Source of the DNA: Ereboglobus sp.
Lineage (GTDB): Bacteria > Verrucomicrobiota > Verrucomicrobiia > Opitutales > Opitutaceae
Length of the DNA stretch: 64,000 bases
NCBI GenBank assembly: GCA_029974595.1
Contig: JARKRC010000063.1
Span: 213,944 to 277,943, forward strand
Direction of reading: 5' to 3'
Translations under genes and position numbers: made by a program
Notes under the pieces: generated by a model
Told to the model about the DNA's origin: nothing
What the model saw: only the letters and a program-made list of their open reading frames with translations
The model's database searches: none
Part shown: positions 52,027 through 61,945 of the stretch, piece by piece
Layout: every line of letters starts with the position of its first letter
Position numbering within the stretch: position 1 is the first letter of the stretch

Positions 52027-55000
52027 GGTAGAGGGATGAGTTCGAAGGAGCCGCTGATGGGTTTGCCTTGGGTGGCATCGATGAGATACGCGGGGGGCTC
52101 CGGAGGGCCGGCCTTCGTCCATGCTCCCGTGATGCGCGTGAGTATGCGAAAAGCGTAGCCGTCGCCGCCAGGGGCGCGCTCAAGGCGCACGGCGGCGGCT
52201 CCGTCCACACGCAGGGCCGCGCCGCCGGTGTAATCGAGCCGCGCCCAGTCGATGAGCGATTTGGTACCGCGTGCGATGGGGGCGGATGCCGGGGCCGTCC
52301 ACCAGCCGAAACGGGTTGCAGCGATTTTGTTGGGGAGGGAATCCAACGGGCCCGGGCCGAGCCAGCCAAAGTGTTCGACGGTGGAATCTACGGCGAATTC
52401 GAGTCCGGTTTCCGGCAGCAGCGCGACTTGGAAACCGGGCTGCGGCTCGATGGCGAGCGTGCCGGAGGATGTGATAACATACGTGGTGTCGGCGATGACG
52501 GCGTTGTTCTCATCGGCCCGGTATTCGGCGCGCACGGCAAGCGTGACGCCGCCGGTTTTTTCGATAATATCAAGTTTGAGGAGCCGGGCCGGGAGTCCCT
52601 GCATGAATGAATTCCAGTCGGACTGGAGCGAGAGACGTCCGGTGCGTTGCAGTTGAAAATACTCGCAGAAAGTGGGGGCGCGCCAGACCACGGGAGTGGC
52701 GCGCCCGACAAGGCGTTTGTCGTTGAGCGAAATAGCGGCAATCTCACCGGTGGCAGTATCGAACTCGTAGCGCGCAGGGCCGACGGTGATGATAATGGCG
52801 TCCGCGCTCCGGGTCACAACGGGCGGGACGGCGCCGGTTGCGGCAGGGCCGCGCGGTGGAGGCTGAGTTTCGAGGCCGAGACGCACGCTGCCGCGCGTCA
52901 TTTCGCTTCCATCGGGACGAAGGATGACGACTTCGACATGATAGGTGTGGAGCGAGGAGGCAGGTGCGCCCGCCGCGTCAGCGGCGATGTTTTTTAGGGG
53001 GATTTCGAGTTGGGTGATGGTGTGCGGCGGAGCGGCGAGCGTGGTTTCTCCAGCGTCCACGACATCGGCATCGCGAAACAGTTTCCACGAGAACCTGGAG
53101 GCGGAGAGATCGAGAAAATCATAATCGTTGCGCACGGGGATGCTCACGGTCTGTGCGTCCCGCGCCAGCGGCAGGCGTCCGACCAGCAGCCTCACGGGGG
53201 CGTAAACAGCGCGTGTCTCCCAATAATCGCGCTGGGGGCTGCGGTCGGCATTGACAATGCCGTCGGCGCCGCGGTGGCCGTGCGAATCGTAGATGTGATC
53301 AGCTCCGGCGTCTCCCTCCCCACGAATGAGTTCGGAGCCGTTAGCGCGGTATCTGGCGATGTCGCGCACCGAATCGAAGACACGGCGTCCGTCCACACGG
53401 CGAATCAGCGACTGGTCGGCCCAGTCCGAAATCATGCCGCCGACGCCAGAGGCGTGCCGGGTAAGCGCGTCCCAACGATCTTGCAGTCCGCCGAAATCGG
53501 CCGTGCCCATTGCGTGTGTGTATTCGGTTGTGATGATCGGGCGGGGTGAGACTGCGGCGAGAGTGTCGTAATAATCGCGGGTTTTATAATGCGGCGCGAG
53601 GATGTCGATTTCAGGCGGGAGGGATGCCTCGGTGCGATAGGGCATGAGAATGGGGCGCGTGGGGTCGAGCCCCTTGAGCGCGCGCAGGCAGGCGAGATGC
53701 GCGGAGGTGATCGGATCCTCGTTGCCGAGATCCCAGATGATCACGCAGGGGCGGTTGCGGTCACGCGCGACCGTCTCGTGCAGGCGGAGAAGCGCGGCGC
53801 CGGCAAACGCAGGGTCAAGCATATCGTCGCCGCCGAAGCCGAGTGGAATTTCGTTCAGGACATAGAAACCGAGTTCGTCGCAAAGACGGAGGAAGCCCTC
53901 GGCAGGCGGGTAATGCGAGCAACGGATGGCATTGATGTTCGCCTCCTTCATGAGCTTGAGATCCTGCAGCCAGTGCTCGCTCGTAGTGGCTCGCCCCACG
54001 GCGGGATGTTCGTCGTGGCGGCAAACGCCGCGCAGTTTCACGGGACGTCCGTTGACCCGGAGGATGCCGCCGGTTGTAGTGACCTCGCGGATGCCGATGC
54101 GGTCGGCCCACGTATGGATGATTTTCCCGCCGGAGAGAATGTCGATCCGGAGGTCGTAGAGTGCCGGGGTTTCCGCCGTCCATGCGTCGGGCTGGCGGAC
54201 GCGAAGCGCGAGGGGGGCGTCGAGGCCGTTGCGTGTGCCAGCGATGGTTGCGGCGGCGAAGGTGTCGCTCGCGACCACGCCACCGTCGCGCGAGAGTGTG
54301 GCGCGGACATCGAAGGGCGGGGAAACCTTGGCGCCGAGGGCACTGCCGCCGGCAATGTTGCGCCCGACAAACACACGGACGCCCACGGTGGCGTCGCGCC
54401 AGTTGGCGTCGAATTTTACGCGCACGTCCACGCTCTCGATAAAAAACTCGCGCGGCATTGTTTCGAGCCAGGCGTCGCGGAATATACCGGGCAGGGCCCA
54501 ATCGTCGTTGGTATCAAGGCGATATTGCGGGACGCGCTGACGGACGCGCACGGCGAGGCGATTGGGCGCGCCGGGTTTGAGGAGTTTGCCAGTGTCGAAG
54601 GCGAAAGCGGTGAAGCCGCTGTCGTGGCGACCAAGCAGTTGTCCGTTCAGCCAGACTTCCGCGGACGCCCACACGCCGCCAAAATGCAGCAGCGCCCGCC
54701 GGTCCTCGGCGGCGGAGGCGGGCGTTTCGAAGGTGTGCAGGTAAAATCCCTCGGCGGTCGTGCCGGTGGCATAGGACGGTTCCTCGAAGCCATGCAACAC
54801 CCAGTTCGAGGGCACGGGAATCGGTTTGAACGCAGAGGAGTCAAAGCCGTCCTTGTGAAAGCCGCCGAAGCGGGTGTCGGCTTTTTCAGCATCGGGCGCC
54901 AGTGCAAAAAGCCAGTCGCCGTTGAGCGAGTGGCGCATGGAGGGGGCGGCGATTCCGATGGCTGCGCGACCGGTCACAAGCGGGTGCAAAACCTGCATCA

Positions 55001-55052
55001 GAAGAAATGCGGGAAGAAAATGCACTGGAACAGAGCGAAGGCGGAATGGCAT
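52023..55052 (-). CDS. GH2 beta-galactosidase-type glycoside hydrolase
   Basis: 1009 residues with a signal-like N-terminus (MPFRLRSVPVHFLPAFLLMQ). The architecture is that of LacZ-type GH2: sugar-binding jelly roll (SLNGDWLFALAPDAEKADTR, PVPSNWVLHGFEEPSYATG, GVWASAEVWLNGQLLGRHDS), immunoglobulin-like domains, and a TIM barrel with the acid/base Glu in IIWDLGNEDP and the nucleophile in TTEYTHAMG. A C-terminal beta-sandwich resembling the small-chain domain of beta-galactosidase follows (RSADAIIITVGPARYEFD). It probably removes beta-linked galactose, for example from galactan or arabinogalactan side chains of rhamnogalacturonan I. It overlaps the LRR gene by 4 bp. Confidence 0.92.
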   Translation of the reverse strand: MPFRLRSVPVHFLPAFLLMQVLHPLVTGRAAIGIAAPSMRHSLNGDWLFALAPDAEKADTRFGGFHKDGFDSSAFKPIPVPSNWVLHGFEEPSYATGTTAEGFYLHTFETPASAAEDRRALLHFGGVWASAEVWLNGQLLGRHDSGFTAFAFDTGKLLKPGAPNRLAVRVRQRVPQYRLDTNDDWALPGIFRDAWLETMPREFFIESVDVRVKFDANWRDATVGVRVFVGRNIAGGSALGAKVSPPFDVRATLSRDGGVVASDTFAAATIAGTRNGLDAPLALRVRQPDAWTAETPALYDLRIDILSGGKIIHTWADRIGIREVTTTGGILRVNGRPVKLRGVCRHDEHPAVGRATTSEHWLQDLKLMKEANINAIRCSHYPPAEGFLRLCDELGFYVLNEIPLGFGGDDMLDPAFAGAALLRLHETVARDRNRPCVIIWDLGNEDPITSAHLACLRALKGLDPTRPILMPYRTEASLPPEIDILAPHYKTRDYYDTLAAVSPRPIITTEYTHAMGTADFGGLQDRWDALTRHASGVGGMISDWADQSLIRRVDGRRVFDSVRDIARYRANGSELIRGEGDAGADHIYDSHGHRGADGIVNADRSPQRDYWETRAVYAPVRLLVGRLPLARDAQTVSIPVRNDYDFLDLSASRFSWKLFRDADVVDAGETTLAAPPHTITQLEIPLKNIAADAAGAPASSLHTYHVEVVILRPDGSEMTRGSVRLGLETQPPPRGPAATGAVPPVVTRSADAIIITVGPARYEFDTATGEIAAISLNDKRLVGRATPVVWRAPTFCEYFQLQRTGRLSLQSDWNSFMQGLPARLLKLDIIEKTGGVTLAVRAEYRADENNAVIADTTYVITSSGTLAIEPQPGFQVALLPETGLEFAVDSTVEHFGWLGPGPLDSLPNKIAATRFGWWTAPASAPIARGTKSLIDWARLDYTGGAALRVDGAAAVRLERAPGGDGYAFRILTRITGAWTKAGPPEPPAYLIDATQGKPISGSFELIPLP

Positions 55053-55239
55053 GAGGCTTATACTTATATTATCTGAAGAAGGGGGCCATCGGGCAGGGGC
55101 TTGGGCGGCGGCATATTCGAAAAGGGAGGTGTTTTTGGAGGACCTTGTCGATGTTGGGAAACTGTCGAGAAATACTATTCCCTGCGGGTTGCGGAAGTTT
55201 TGGGAAGATATCCCTGCCGGGAAATGATAATGGTGCGGA

Positions 55240-56409
55240 TCAGGGAGCGAGGCCGTGTTTTTTGAGCCATGCGGGATATTCCTTCTCCATCACTTTGGCA
55301 GGCCAGTAGCCATACCAATGGTAGCCGACGCGGCGATCGAGTTCGAGTTCGGCGAGGGAGTCCTTGCGCGTGCCATCGCGGTTGGCGAAGACAGGGTTGC
55401 CGGTGTTGATGTCGTAGATGCGAGCCCAGATCGCGGGGGCGGCGGGATCGTTGACGACGCGACGGTCGAAATCGCCTTTGTGGCGGACGGTCTCGTAGTA
55501 GGGAATCTTGAACTCCTCGACGCGAATGCCGGTGATTTTGGCCGCATCGAGCCAGGCGGCGGCGGCACGCACGGCGGCGATGATTCGCGGGCCGGGGCTC
55601 TCGATTTCCATGAGATATTGCATGACCTCCGGCGTGTCTTCACCACTGGTGCCTGGATACTCGAATTTGCGGGCTTGCGCAGGTTTGAGGGTGTGTTCGT
55701 TGTATTGCTGCGCCCAGCCGGTGAGCCTGCCGTCAGGCGTGCGTATTTGAGCGTCGAGCAGGCAACCCTCACCTTTTTCATAGGCCTTTCGGGCTTGCTC
55801 GCGGAGCGAGTCGTCAACCCAGAGAAAACCGCCGGTGCGGTTTGCAATGTGGCGGAGGACGCGAAGGTTTCCCACCATTACACCGTCATTAAGCGTGAGG
55901 CGCGGAGCATAACTCTTGGGGTCGGGCCAGCTTTGGGGCCAGCCACCGATCGGATATTGCGCTCTGAGTATATAGCTAATTCCGCGCAGACAGGCATCAC
56001 GGAGGGCGGTGTCACCGGTGAGGCAGTAGGCCTTGGCGAGATAGGTGACTTGGGTGTGCGTGGAGTTATTGTCGAAGGTGCTGGACTTGCTGTCGCGGCG
56101 GGCAAGGACGGCAGCGCGTTGTTCAGGCGTGAGGATGGCCAGCATGTCGTAGTCCTTCGGCCAGCCGCCATTGGCATGTTGATAGACGAGAATGTTGCCC
56201 GCGATCTCACGGATTTGTTCCGAAGAATAATGTTTCTGGTCGGGGAGCATCTGGATGGCGCGCTCAGGCTGGATGACTTCGCGGAAATGCTGTGCGCTGT
56301 CCTCGAAGTTTGAGACGTCAATGATGTCGGCAGCGCGGATGCTGAGGCCAGTGCAGAATGAAGAATGAAGAATGCAGAAGGTCAGGGAGAACTTAATTGA
56401 GCGGTGCAT
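55240..56409 (-). CDS. PL10 pectate lyase (array member 1)
   Basis: 389 residues with signal MHRSIKFSLTFCILHSSFCT. PL10 enzymes cleave homogalacturonan by beta-elimination in an (alpha/alpha)3-type barrel. Shared array motifs are QHANGGWPKDYDMLA, TFDNNSTHTQVTYLAKAY, LRAQYPIGGWPQSWPDP, GWAQQYNEHTLKPAQARKFE and YHWYGYWPAKVMEKEYPAWL. It differs from its neighbours at the motif WARIYDINTGNPVF, which reads WARMYELETNRPIF in others, so substrate or activity may differ. It is the last of seven co-oriented paralogues, upstream of the GH2 by 187 bp. Confidence 0.9.
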   Translation of the reverse strand: MHRSIKFSLTFCILHSSFCTGLSIRAADIIDVSNFEDSAQHFREVIQPERAIQMLPDQKHYSSEQIREIAGNILVYQHANGGWPKDYDMLAILTPEQRAAVLARRDSKSSTFDNNSTHTQVTYLAKAYCLTGDTALRDACLRGISYILRAQYPIGGWPQSWPDPKSYAPRLTLNDGVMVGNLRVLRHIANRTGGFLWVDDSLREQARKAYEKGEGCLLDAQIRTPDGRLTGWAQQYNEHTLKPAQARKFEYPGTSGEDTPEVMQYLMEIESPGPRIIAAVRAAAAWLDAAKITGIRVEEFKIPYYETVRHKGDFDRRVVNDPAAPAIWARIYDINTGNPVFANRDGTRKDSLAELELDRRVGYHWYGYWPAKVMEKEYPAWLKKHGLAP

Positions 56410-56480
56410 GTGAAAGCGAGGAGGTGATTGTTTTTCGTGAGGCCGTGCAGAGAGGCATCGGAGAGAGGCTCCTATCGTGA

Positions 56481-57662
56481 TTATTTTGAAGTATCGATTT
56501 TTACATTATTCTTTTTCAACCATTGGGGATAAGATTTGGCGAGGATGCCGGCGGGTTTTTTGGAATGCCAGGCGTAGCCGCGGCGGCGTTCCTGATCGAC
56601 CTCGGCGAAAGTGTATACAACTTCGCTTTTGAGGGTGGCATACATGGGGCGGTCGGTTTCGAGTTCGTAGAAACGTGTCCACAGAGGGCCGGATACGGGG
56701 GCTGGCACCTCTCGTTTGTCGGTGACCAGCCTGCCTGTTTTCGAGTCGGTGGTTTTGAAACTCTCGACCTTGACGCCCGTGATTTTCACTTTGTCGAGCC
56801 ACGCGGCGCCGGCCTGCACGGCGCGGATGACACGGGCGTCGGGGCTATCAAATCCCATGAGGTATTGTATAATCTCGGCGGTGTCCACGGAGCAGAGGCT
56901 GGGGAGTTCGTATTTGCGGGCTTTGGCGGGTTTCATATCCTTCGGGTCATGTTGCTGGCCCCAGCCTTGGAGGACGCCCTGCTTGTTTGTATATTGCGTG
57001 GCGAGCAGGCATTCGACGCCTTTGGCCACGGCAGCGCGCGCCTTCTCCCGGCGTTCGGGTGAAAACCATTCAAAGCCGGCACGGGCGCCGGCGCAGTCGC
57101 GCAGCATTTTCAACATGCCGATGGTGACACCGTCGTTGTAGGTGATAAAGGCGTGGAATCCCTTCGGGTTGGGCCAGATTTGCGGAAAACCGCCGCAGGG
57201 AAGTTGGGCAGTGAGGATGAAATCAAAACCCCGCTCGCAGGCAACGCGGTATTTCTCGTCGCCAAGAATGCCGTAGACCTTGGCAAGATAAACAATCTGC
57301 GAATGGGTGTTGTGGTTGTCGATGGTGGTGTCCACGGCAGAGCGGGTGGCGATGACGGCCTTGCGCTGCTCCGGCGTGAGAATGGCCTGCATGTCGTAGT
57401 TTTTAGGCCAGGCACCGTTGTCCCGCTGAAAGAGGAGGATGTTGTCGGCGATTTCGCGGATCTGGGTATCTTTATATTTCGGCTGGCCGGGCAGAGCACG
57501 GATGACGCGGTCGGCGCTGTCGGTGTTTACATTATACCAATGCTGCGCACTGTCATGGAAGTCGCCGGTGTCGATGGAGGGCGCACCCGGCGCAGCTTGG
57601 CTGCTGCTTGGGAATGCGGAATGAAAGAGGCAGAATATTATTAAAAGATAGCGAGGATTCAT
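56481..57662 (-). CDS. PL10 pectate lyase (array member 2)
   Basis: 393 residues with signal MNPRYLLIIFCLFHSAFPSS. Motifs: LLFQRDNGAWPKNYDMQAIL, TIDNHNTHSQIVYLAKVYG, LTAQLPCGGFPQIWPNPKGF, GWGQQHDPKDMKPAKARKYE and PLWTRFYELETDRPMYATLK. The conserved WAR is WTR and the NRPIF segment is DRPMY here. At DNA level it is nearest to member 3 (blocks 56950-57011 and 57350-57411 match 58752-58813 and 59152-59213 with one mismatch each). It has no extra domain. Confidence 0.93.
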   Translation of the reverse strand: MNPRYLLIIFCLFHSAFPSSSQAAPGAPSIDTGDFHDSAQHWYNVNTDSADRVIRALPGQPKYKDTQIREIADNILLFQRDNGAWPKNYDMQAILTPEQRKAVIATRSAVDTTIDNHNTHSQIVYLAKVYGILGDEKYRVACERGFDFILTAQLPCGGFPQIWPNPKGFHAFITYNDGVTIGMLKMLRDCAGARAGFEWFSPERREKARAAVAKGVECLLATQYTNKQGVLQGWGQQHDPKDMKPAKARKYELPSLCSVDTAEIIQYLMGFDSPDARVIRAVQAGAAWLDKVKITGVKVESFKTTDSKTGRLVTDKREVPAPVSGPLWTRFYELETDRPMYATLKSEVVYTFAEVDQERRRGYAWHSKKPAGILAKSYPQWLKKNNVKIDTSK

Positions 57663-57709
57663 GGCGGGGGAGTATGATTGTGGGAAGAAAAGGATGCGGG
57701 CGGGTCTGC

Positions 57710-59449
57710 TCAGTTTTTGGTGACGCGGAAATTTTCAATTTTGATTTTGGACTTCACCGTGCGAAAACCGAACCAGCCCTCGGCAAGCGGCTGTGGATCA
57801 CGGTAGGAGAAGATGGTCTCGCCGTTGCGGATGTATGTGGTGGTGCCGTCGGCGGTCACGGTGATCGTGATGGCGTAGGTGCGGCCGGGCTGGAGAAGGT
57901 GCGCGGGATCGGTGAGCTCGTGCTCCGGGAGGAGCGGGCGGTCCCCGGTGCCGTCATAGCGGCGGAAGCGGGTGGTGGTGTTATTGTTGCCACCGTAGCC
58001 CACATAGTAGGTGCGGAGGCTGTCATAGGTGAAGAATCTTCCGTTGCGCTGGTGCGCGGAATGAAAGAGATCGGCGGGGTTCACGGGGTCGGAGGCCATC
58101 CAAAAACAGTTGAGATCGGAAACGCGGGCGCCGGAGTCCATGGTGGCATCATAGCGGATGGTGAGCGGCGCAGTGACTTTCTGGCGAAACCAGACAGTGC
58201 AACCTTTGATATCGGTGATGGTGAGCACGCCATCGGCGGCGGTGACAGTGCCGCCGGGCATCTGTTCGACGGCCCATTGGTCCAGGCCGTGGCGAAAATC
58301 GTCGGATACGATGGAGGCGGAGATTTTTTTGAGCCAGTCTGGATATTGTTTCGTAAGAACATCCAGCGTCCAGTGCCCATACCAGTCATAGCCATTGCGG
58401 CGGTTGTGATCGATTTCAGCGATATCGTAATGCTTTACGCCGTCGCGCCCGGCGAAGATGGGGCGGTTGGTTTCGAGTTCGTAGAGACGCGCCCACATGG
58501 GCGGCGCGGACGGGTCGTTGACGACGGTGCGGTCGGCGACTTTCCCGCCGGATGCGTCGTGTGTGATAAATTTTTTGCCGGTGATTTTGACTGCGTCGAG
58601 CCAAGCCACGGCAGCCTTCACGGAGCGAATGATTTCGGTGGAAGGGTTTTCGACCTCCATGAGAAAGGCCGCGATCTCGGCAGTGTCCTGCCCGCTGAGC
58701 GAGGGGAGTTCGTATTTGCGTGCGAGGGCGGGCTGCATGTCTTTCGGGTCGTGTTGCTGGCCCCAGCCTTGGAGGACGCCCTGCTTGTTTTTATATTGCG
58801 TGGCGAGCAGGCAGGTGATGCCGCGATCGAGCGCGGCGCGGGCCTGTTCGCGACGGGCCTTGTCCATCCATGAAAAACCATTGCGGCCTCCGGCCATGTC
58901 GCGCAGGAGGCCGAACAATCCGATGGATACGCCATCGTTGTAGGTGATGAAGGCGTGGTAGCCCTCTGGATTCGGCCAGATTTGCGGAAAGCCGCCGCAG
59001 TCGAGCTGCGCGTCGAGGATGAAGTCAAAGCCGCGCAGGCAGGCGTAGCGATAGGAGGGAATGCCGAGGAGTTCATAGGCCCTGGCGAGATAGACGATCT
59101 GCGTGTGCGTGGTGCGGTTATCGAGTGTGGTATCGTTGTGGTCGTGCGACTCGATGACGGCCTTGCGCTGCTCCGGCGTGAGAATGACCTGCATGTCGTA
59201 GTTTTTAGGCCAGCCTCCGTTGGCACGCTGGAAGAGGAGAATGTTGTCGGCGATGTCCCTGATCTGGGTCGGGGCGTATTGTTTCTGACCGGGCACGCAC
59301 TCCATCACCCGGCGCGGGTTTTTATAATCATACCAATGCTGCGCGCTGTCGGCGAAACCGCTGAGGTCGATGGTGGCGGGGATGTCAGCGGAGCGGCCGA
59401 CGAGCAGGGAGGTAAAAAAGGCGAGGGTGGGGAGAATTGTTTTTTTCAT
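57710..59449 (-). CDS. PL10 pectate lyase with C-terminal beta domain (array member 3)
   Basis: 579 residues, about 190 longer than its neighbours. The PL10 domain (residues ~25-375) has signal MKKTILPTLAFFTSLLVG, NGGWPKNYDMQVILTPEQR, DNRTTHTQIVYLARAYELL, GGFPQIWPNPEGYHAFITYN and MWARLYELETNRPIFAGRDG. The C-terminal ~190 residues (DDFRHGLDQWAVEQMPGGTV, GCTVWFRQKVTAPLTIRY, TTYIRNGETIFSYRDP, GWFGFRTVKSKIKIENFRV) look like a jelly-roll carbohydrate-binding domain of the DUF6250 type. This suggests anchoring to or targeting of the substrate. Only member 3 has this extension. Confidence 0.92.
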   Translation of the reverse strand: MKKTILPTLAFFTSLLVGRSADIPATIDLSGFADSAQHWYDYKNPRRVMECVPGQKQYAPTQIRDIADNILLFQRANGGWPKNYDMQVILTPEQRKAVIESHDHNDTTLDNRTTHTQIVYLARAYELLGIPSYRYACLRGFDFILDAQLDCGGFPQIWPNPEGYHAFITYNDGVSIGLFGLLRDMAGGRNGFSWMDKARREQARAALDRGITCLLATQYKNKQGVLQGWGQQHDPKDMQPALARKYELPSLSGQDTAEIAAFLMEVENPSTEIIRSVKAAVAWLDAVKITGKKFITHDASGGKVADRTVVNDPSAPPMWARLYELETNRPIFAGRDGVKHYDIAEIDHNRRNGYDWYGHWTLDVLTKQYPDWLKKISASIVSDDFRHGLDQWAVEQMPGGTVTAADGVLTITDIKGCTVWFRQKVTAPLTIRYDATMDSGARVSDLNCFWMASDPVNPADLFHSAHQRNGRFFTYDSLRTYYVGYGGNNNTTTRFRRYDGTGDRPLLPEHELTDPAHLLQPGRTYAITITVTADGTTTYIRNGETIFSYRDPQPLAEGWFGFRTVKSKIKIENFRVTKN

Positions 59450-59467
59450 GCGACCGAAAAAGATACT

Positions 59468-60631
59468 TCATTCGGAGAGGTTGTTTTTCTTGAGCCAAGA
59501 GGGATATTGTTTTTCGAGAATCGCGAGCGGCCAGGATCCATACCAGCCGTAACCGGTGCGGCGCTCGCGGTCGATTTCGGCGAGGCTGTATTTTCGCACG
59601 CCGTCCCGGCTGGCGAAAATGGGACGATTGGTCTCCAATTCAACCATGCGCGCCCAGAGCGGCGGGGCCGACGGATCCTCGACGACACGACGGTCGGAGC
59701 CGGTTTTATGGCGATTGAACTCGACGTAGTCGGCCTTGACGCTTTCGACTCGGATACCGGTTAGTCTCGTGGTGTCAAGCCATGCTACGGCGGCTTTAAT
59801 CGTCCGAATGACAGCGTCGCCGGGGTGCTCGATTTTCATGAGGAAGGTTAGAATTTTGCAGGTATCCTGCGGACTAAGGCAGGCGAATTCAAAGGTGCGC
59901 GCCTGTGCGGGAAAAAGGGTTTTCGGGTTGTGCTGCTGGCCCCAGCCCTGAAGGACGCCTTGCTTGTTTTTATATTGCATGGCGAGAATGCAGACGAGTC
60001 CCCGGTCGGAGGCGGCACGGGCTTTTTTCGCGGTGGCACCGTCAATCCATTCGAAACCGTTGCGTTTGCGAGCGACATCTTCGAGCAGATTCATGATGCC
60101 GACCATGACGCCGTCGTTGAAGGTGATGAGGCCGGCGATGCTCTTGTGGTTGGGATGACGCTGAGGAAATCCGCCATTGGGATATTGCGCATCGAAAATG
60201 AAGGCGAGGCCGCGCAGGCAGGCATCGCGCCACGATTCCTCCTTGAGCTGCTTGTAGGCGTTGGCGAGGTAGGCGACCTGGGTGTGGGTGGTGTGATTGT
60301 CAAAGGTGGTGTCGTCACGTTTATACGAGTCACGGAGGGCTTGTATCTGGTTGTCGTTGAGAATGGCGCACATGTCATAATCCTTGGGCCAGCCGCCGTT
60401 GGCGCGCTGGAAAAGGAGGATGTTGGCGCAAATCTCGCGAACTTGCTCCGGTTTATAGGACGGTTGGCCGGGGACGGGTTGCATGACGCGCTCGGGCTCG
60501 TTGATATGCCGCCAGTGCGAGGCGCTGTCCTTGAAGCCGGAGATGTCGATGACGGTGGCGGCGCGGACGCCGCCGCCAATGAATAATGCGGAATAACAAA
60601 TGCAGAATAATAATATGGGGTGCCGGAGCAT
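59468..60631 (-). CDS. PL10 pectate lyase (array member 4)
   Basis: 387 residues with signal MLRHPILLFCICYSALFIGG. Motifs: FQRANGGWPKDYDMCAIL, TFDNHTTHTQVAYLANAYK, FDAQYPNGGFPQRHPNHKS, GWGQQHNPKTLFPAQARTFE and PLWARMVELETNRPIFASRDG. Where most members have Tyr before ELETNRP, this one has Val. It is tightly packed, 18 bp before member 3 and 12 bp after member 5, so it is clearly part of one transcript. Confidence 0.93.
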   Translation of the reverse strand: MLRHPILLFCICYSALFIGGGVRAATVIDISGFKDSASHWRHINEPERVMQPVPGQPSYKPEQVREICANILLFQRANGGWPKDYDMCAILNDNQIQALRDSYKRDDTTFDNHTTHTQVAYLANAYKQLKEESWRDACLRGLAFIFDAQYPNGGFPQRHPNHKSIAGLITFNDGVMVGIMNLLEDVARKRNGFEWIDGATAKKARAASDRGLVCILAMQYKNKQGVLQGWGQQHNPKTLFPAQARTFEFACLSPQDTCKILTFLMKIEHPGDAVIRTIKAAVAWLDTTRLTGIRVESVKADYVEFNRHKTGSDRRVVEDPSAPPLWARMVELETNRPIFASRDGVRKYSLAEIDRERRTGYGWYGSWPLAILEKQYPSWLKKNNLSE

Positions 60632-60643
60632 GATGCGTGTTTA

Positions 60644-61813
60644 TTATTTAATATTATTCTTTTCCAGCCACGCAGGGTACGCGCGCTCGATGATCTTCTG
60701 CGGACCAGTGACGAACCAGTTGGAGCCGGAGCGACGCTCGCGGTCGATTTCGGCAAGCGAATATTTGACAGCCCCGGAACGGTCGGAATAGAGCACGCGG
60801 TCGGTTTCGAGCTCATACATGCGTCCCCAGAGCGGCCCAGTGGCGGACAGATCCTGCACGACGATGGTGTCGGTCCTGGATGTTTTACGGTTGGAAACAT
60901 TTTCCTCGGCTGCGACCTTTTCGACGCGAATGCCGGTGAGTTTGACCTTGTCGAGCCAGGCGACGGCGCTTTTCACGGCGGCAACTATCTCAGGCGTGGG
61001 GCTTTCGATGCTCATAAGGATGTCAAGGACATCGCAGGTCTCGCCAGGCGCGTTGCAGGGGTGCTCGAAAGGACGTCCGAGGGCGGGCTTGAGCGTGTCT
61101 TGGTTATATTGCTGGCCCCAGCCTTGCAGCACCCCCTGCCTGTTGCGGTTTTGCATGACGAGGAGGCAGGCGACGCCTTTGTCGAAGGCATCGCGGCATT
61201 TTTCGCGGCGCTTGTTGTCGAGCCAGGAGAATCCGCCCTGGCCGCGCGCGGCGTCGCGATACACGCTGAGCACGCCGCTCATGACGCCGTCATTGAGCGT
61301 GACGAGGACGCCGATGGCGTTCTTGCTTGGATACCGCTGCGGGATGCCGCCGTTTTTATATTGGGCGGAGAGAATGAAGTCGATGCCGCGCTCACTGGCC
61401 TTGCGATAAACATCCTCCCTCGTGGCTTCATACACTTTTGCGAGATAGACAATCTGCGGATGCGTGCCGTGGTTGTCGAAGGAAGTGTCGGTTTTGCTGC
61501 GGGTGGCGGCGACTTTTTCGGCTTGATCGCGGGTCAGGACGGCGCACATGTCGTAGTCCTTAGGCCAGCCGCCATTGGCACGTTGGAAAAGAAGGATGTT
61601 GGCGGCGATTTCGCGGACCTGTTTTTTGTCGTGACGCGGCTGGTCCTTCGAGGTTGCCTGGATGAAATAACCGTCGTTTTTGATGTTGCGCCAGTGGTTC
61701 GAACTGTCGCGGAAACCGGAAATGTCGATGGGTTCGATGTCGGCCGCGATTGCCGCGGAAAGACTGGCATCGGCGAGCGCGAGGATGACAAGGATGAGAT
61801 GGGAAATTTTCAT
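60644..61813 (-). CDS. PL10 pectate lyase (array member 5)
   Basis: 389 residues with signal MKISHLILVILALADASLSA. Motifs: FQRANGGWPKDYDMCAVL, SFDNHGTHPQIVYLAKVYE, LSAQYKNGGIPQRYPSKNAI, GWGQQYNQDTLKPALGRPFE and PLWGRMYELETDRVLYSDRSG. It departs from the others at WGR (not WAR) and DRVLY (not NRPIF). The KNGGIPQRYP segment has Ile where others have Phe or Trp. The C-terminus WFVTGPQKIIERAYPAWLEK differs from the usual WYGYWPADVL, which suggests altered substrate binding. Confidence 0.92.
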   Translation of the reverse strand: MKISHLILVILALADASLSAAIAADIEPIDISGFRDSSNHWRNIKNDGYFIQATSKDQPRHDKKQVREIAANILLFQRANGGWPKDYDMCAVLTRDQAEKVAATRSKTDTSFDNHGTHPQIVYLAKVYEATREDVYRKASERGIDFILSAQYKNGGIPQRYPSKNAIGVLVTLNDGVMSGVLSVYRDAARGQGGFSWLDNKRREKCRDAFDKGVACLLVMQNRNRQGVLQGWGQQYNQDTLKPALGRPFEHPCNAPGETCDVLDILMSIESPTPEIVAAVKSAVAWLDKVKLTGIRVEKVAAEENVSNRKTSRTDTIVVQDLSATGPLWGRMYELETDRVLYSDRSGAVKYSLAEIDRERRSGSNWFVTGPQKIIERAYPAWLEKNNIK

Positions 61814-61945
61814 ATTATTGTGAATATCGAGAGTTACGGGATCTGTTCATCGTTTCCGTTTTATTACGCCTCCTTATTCTTTCCTTTAATCCATTCGAAA
61901 GAAAATGGGAGCGGACGGTATGAATATGGAATGAGGTTGATTGCT

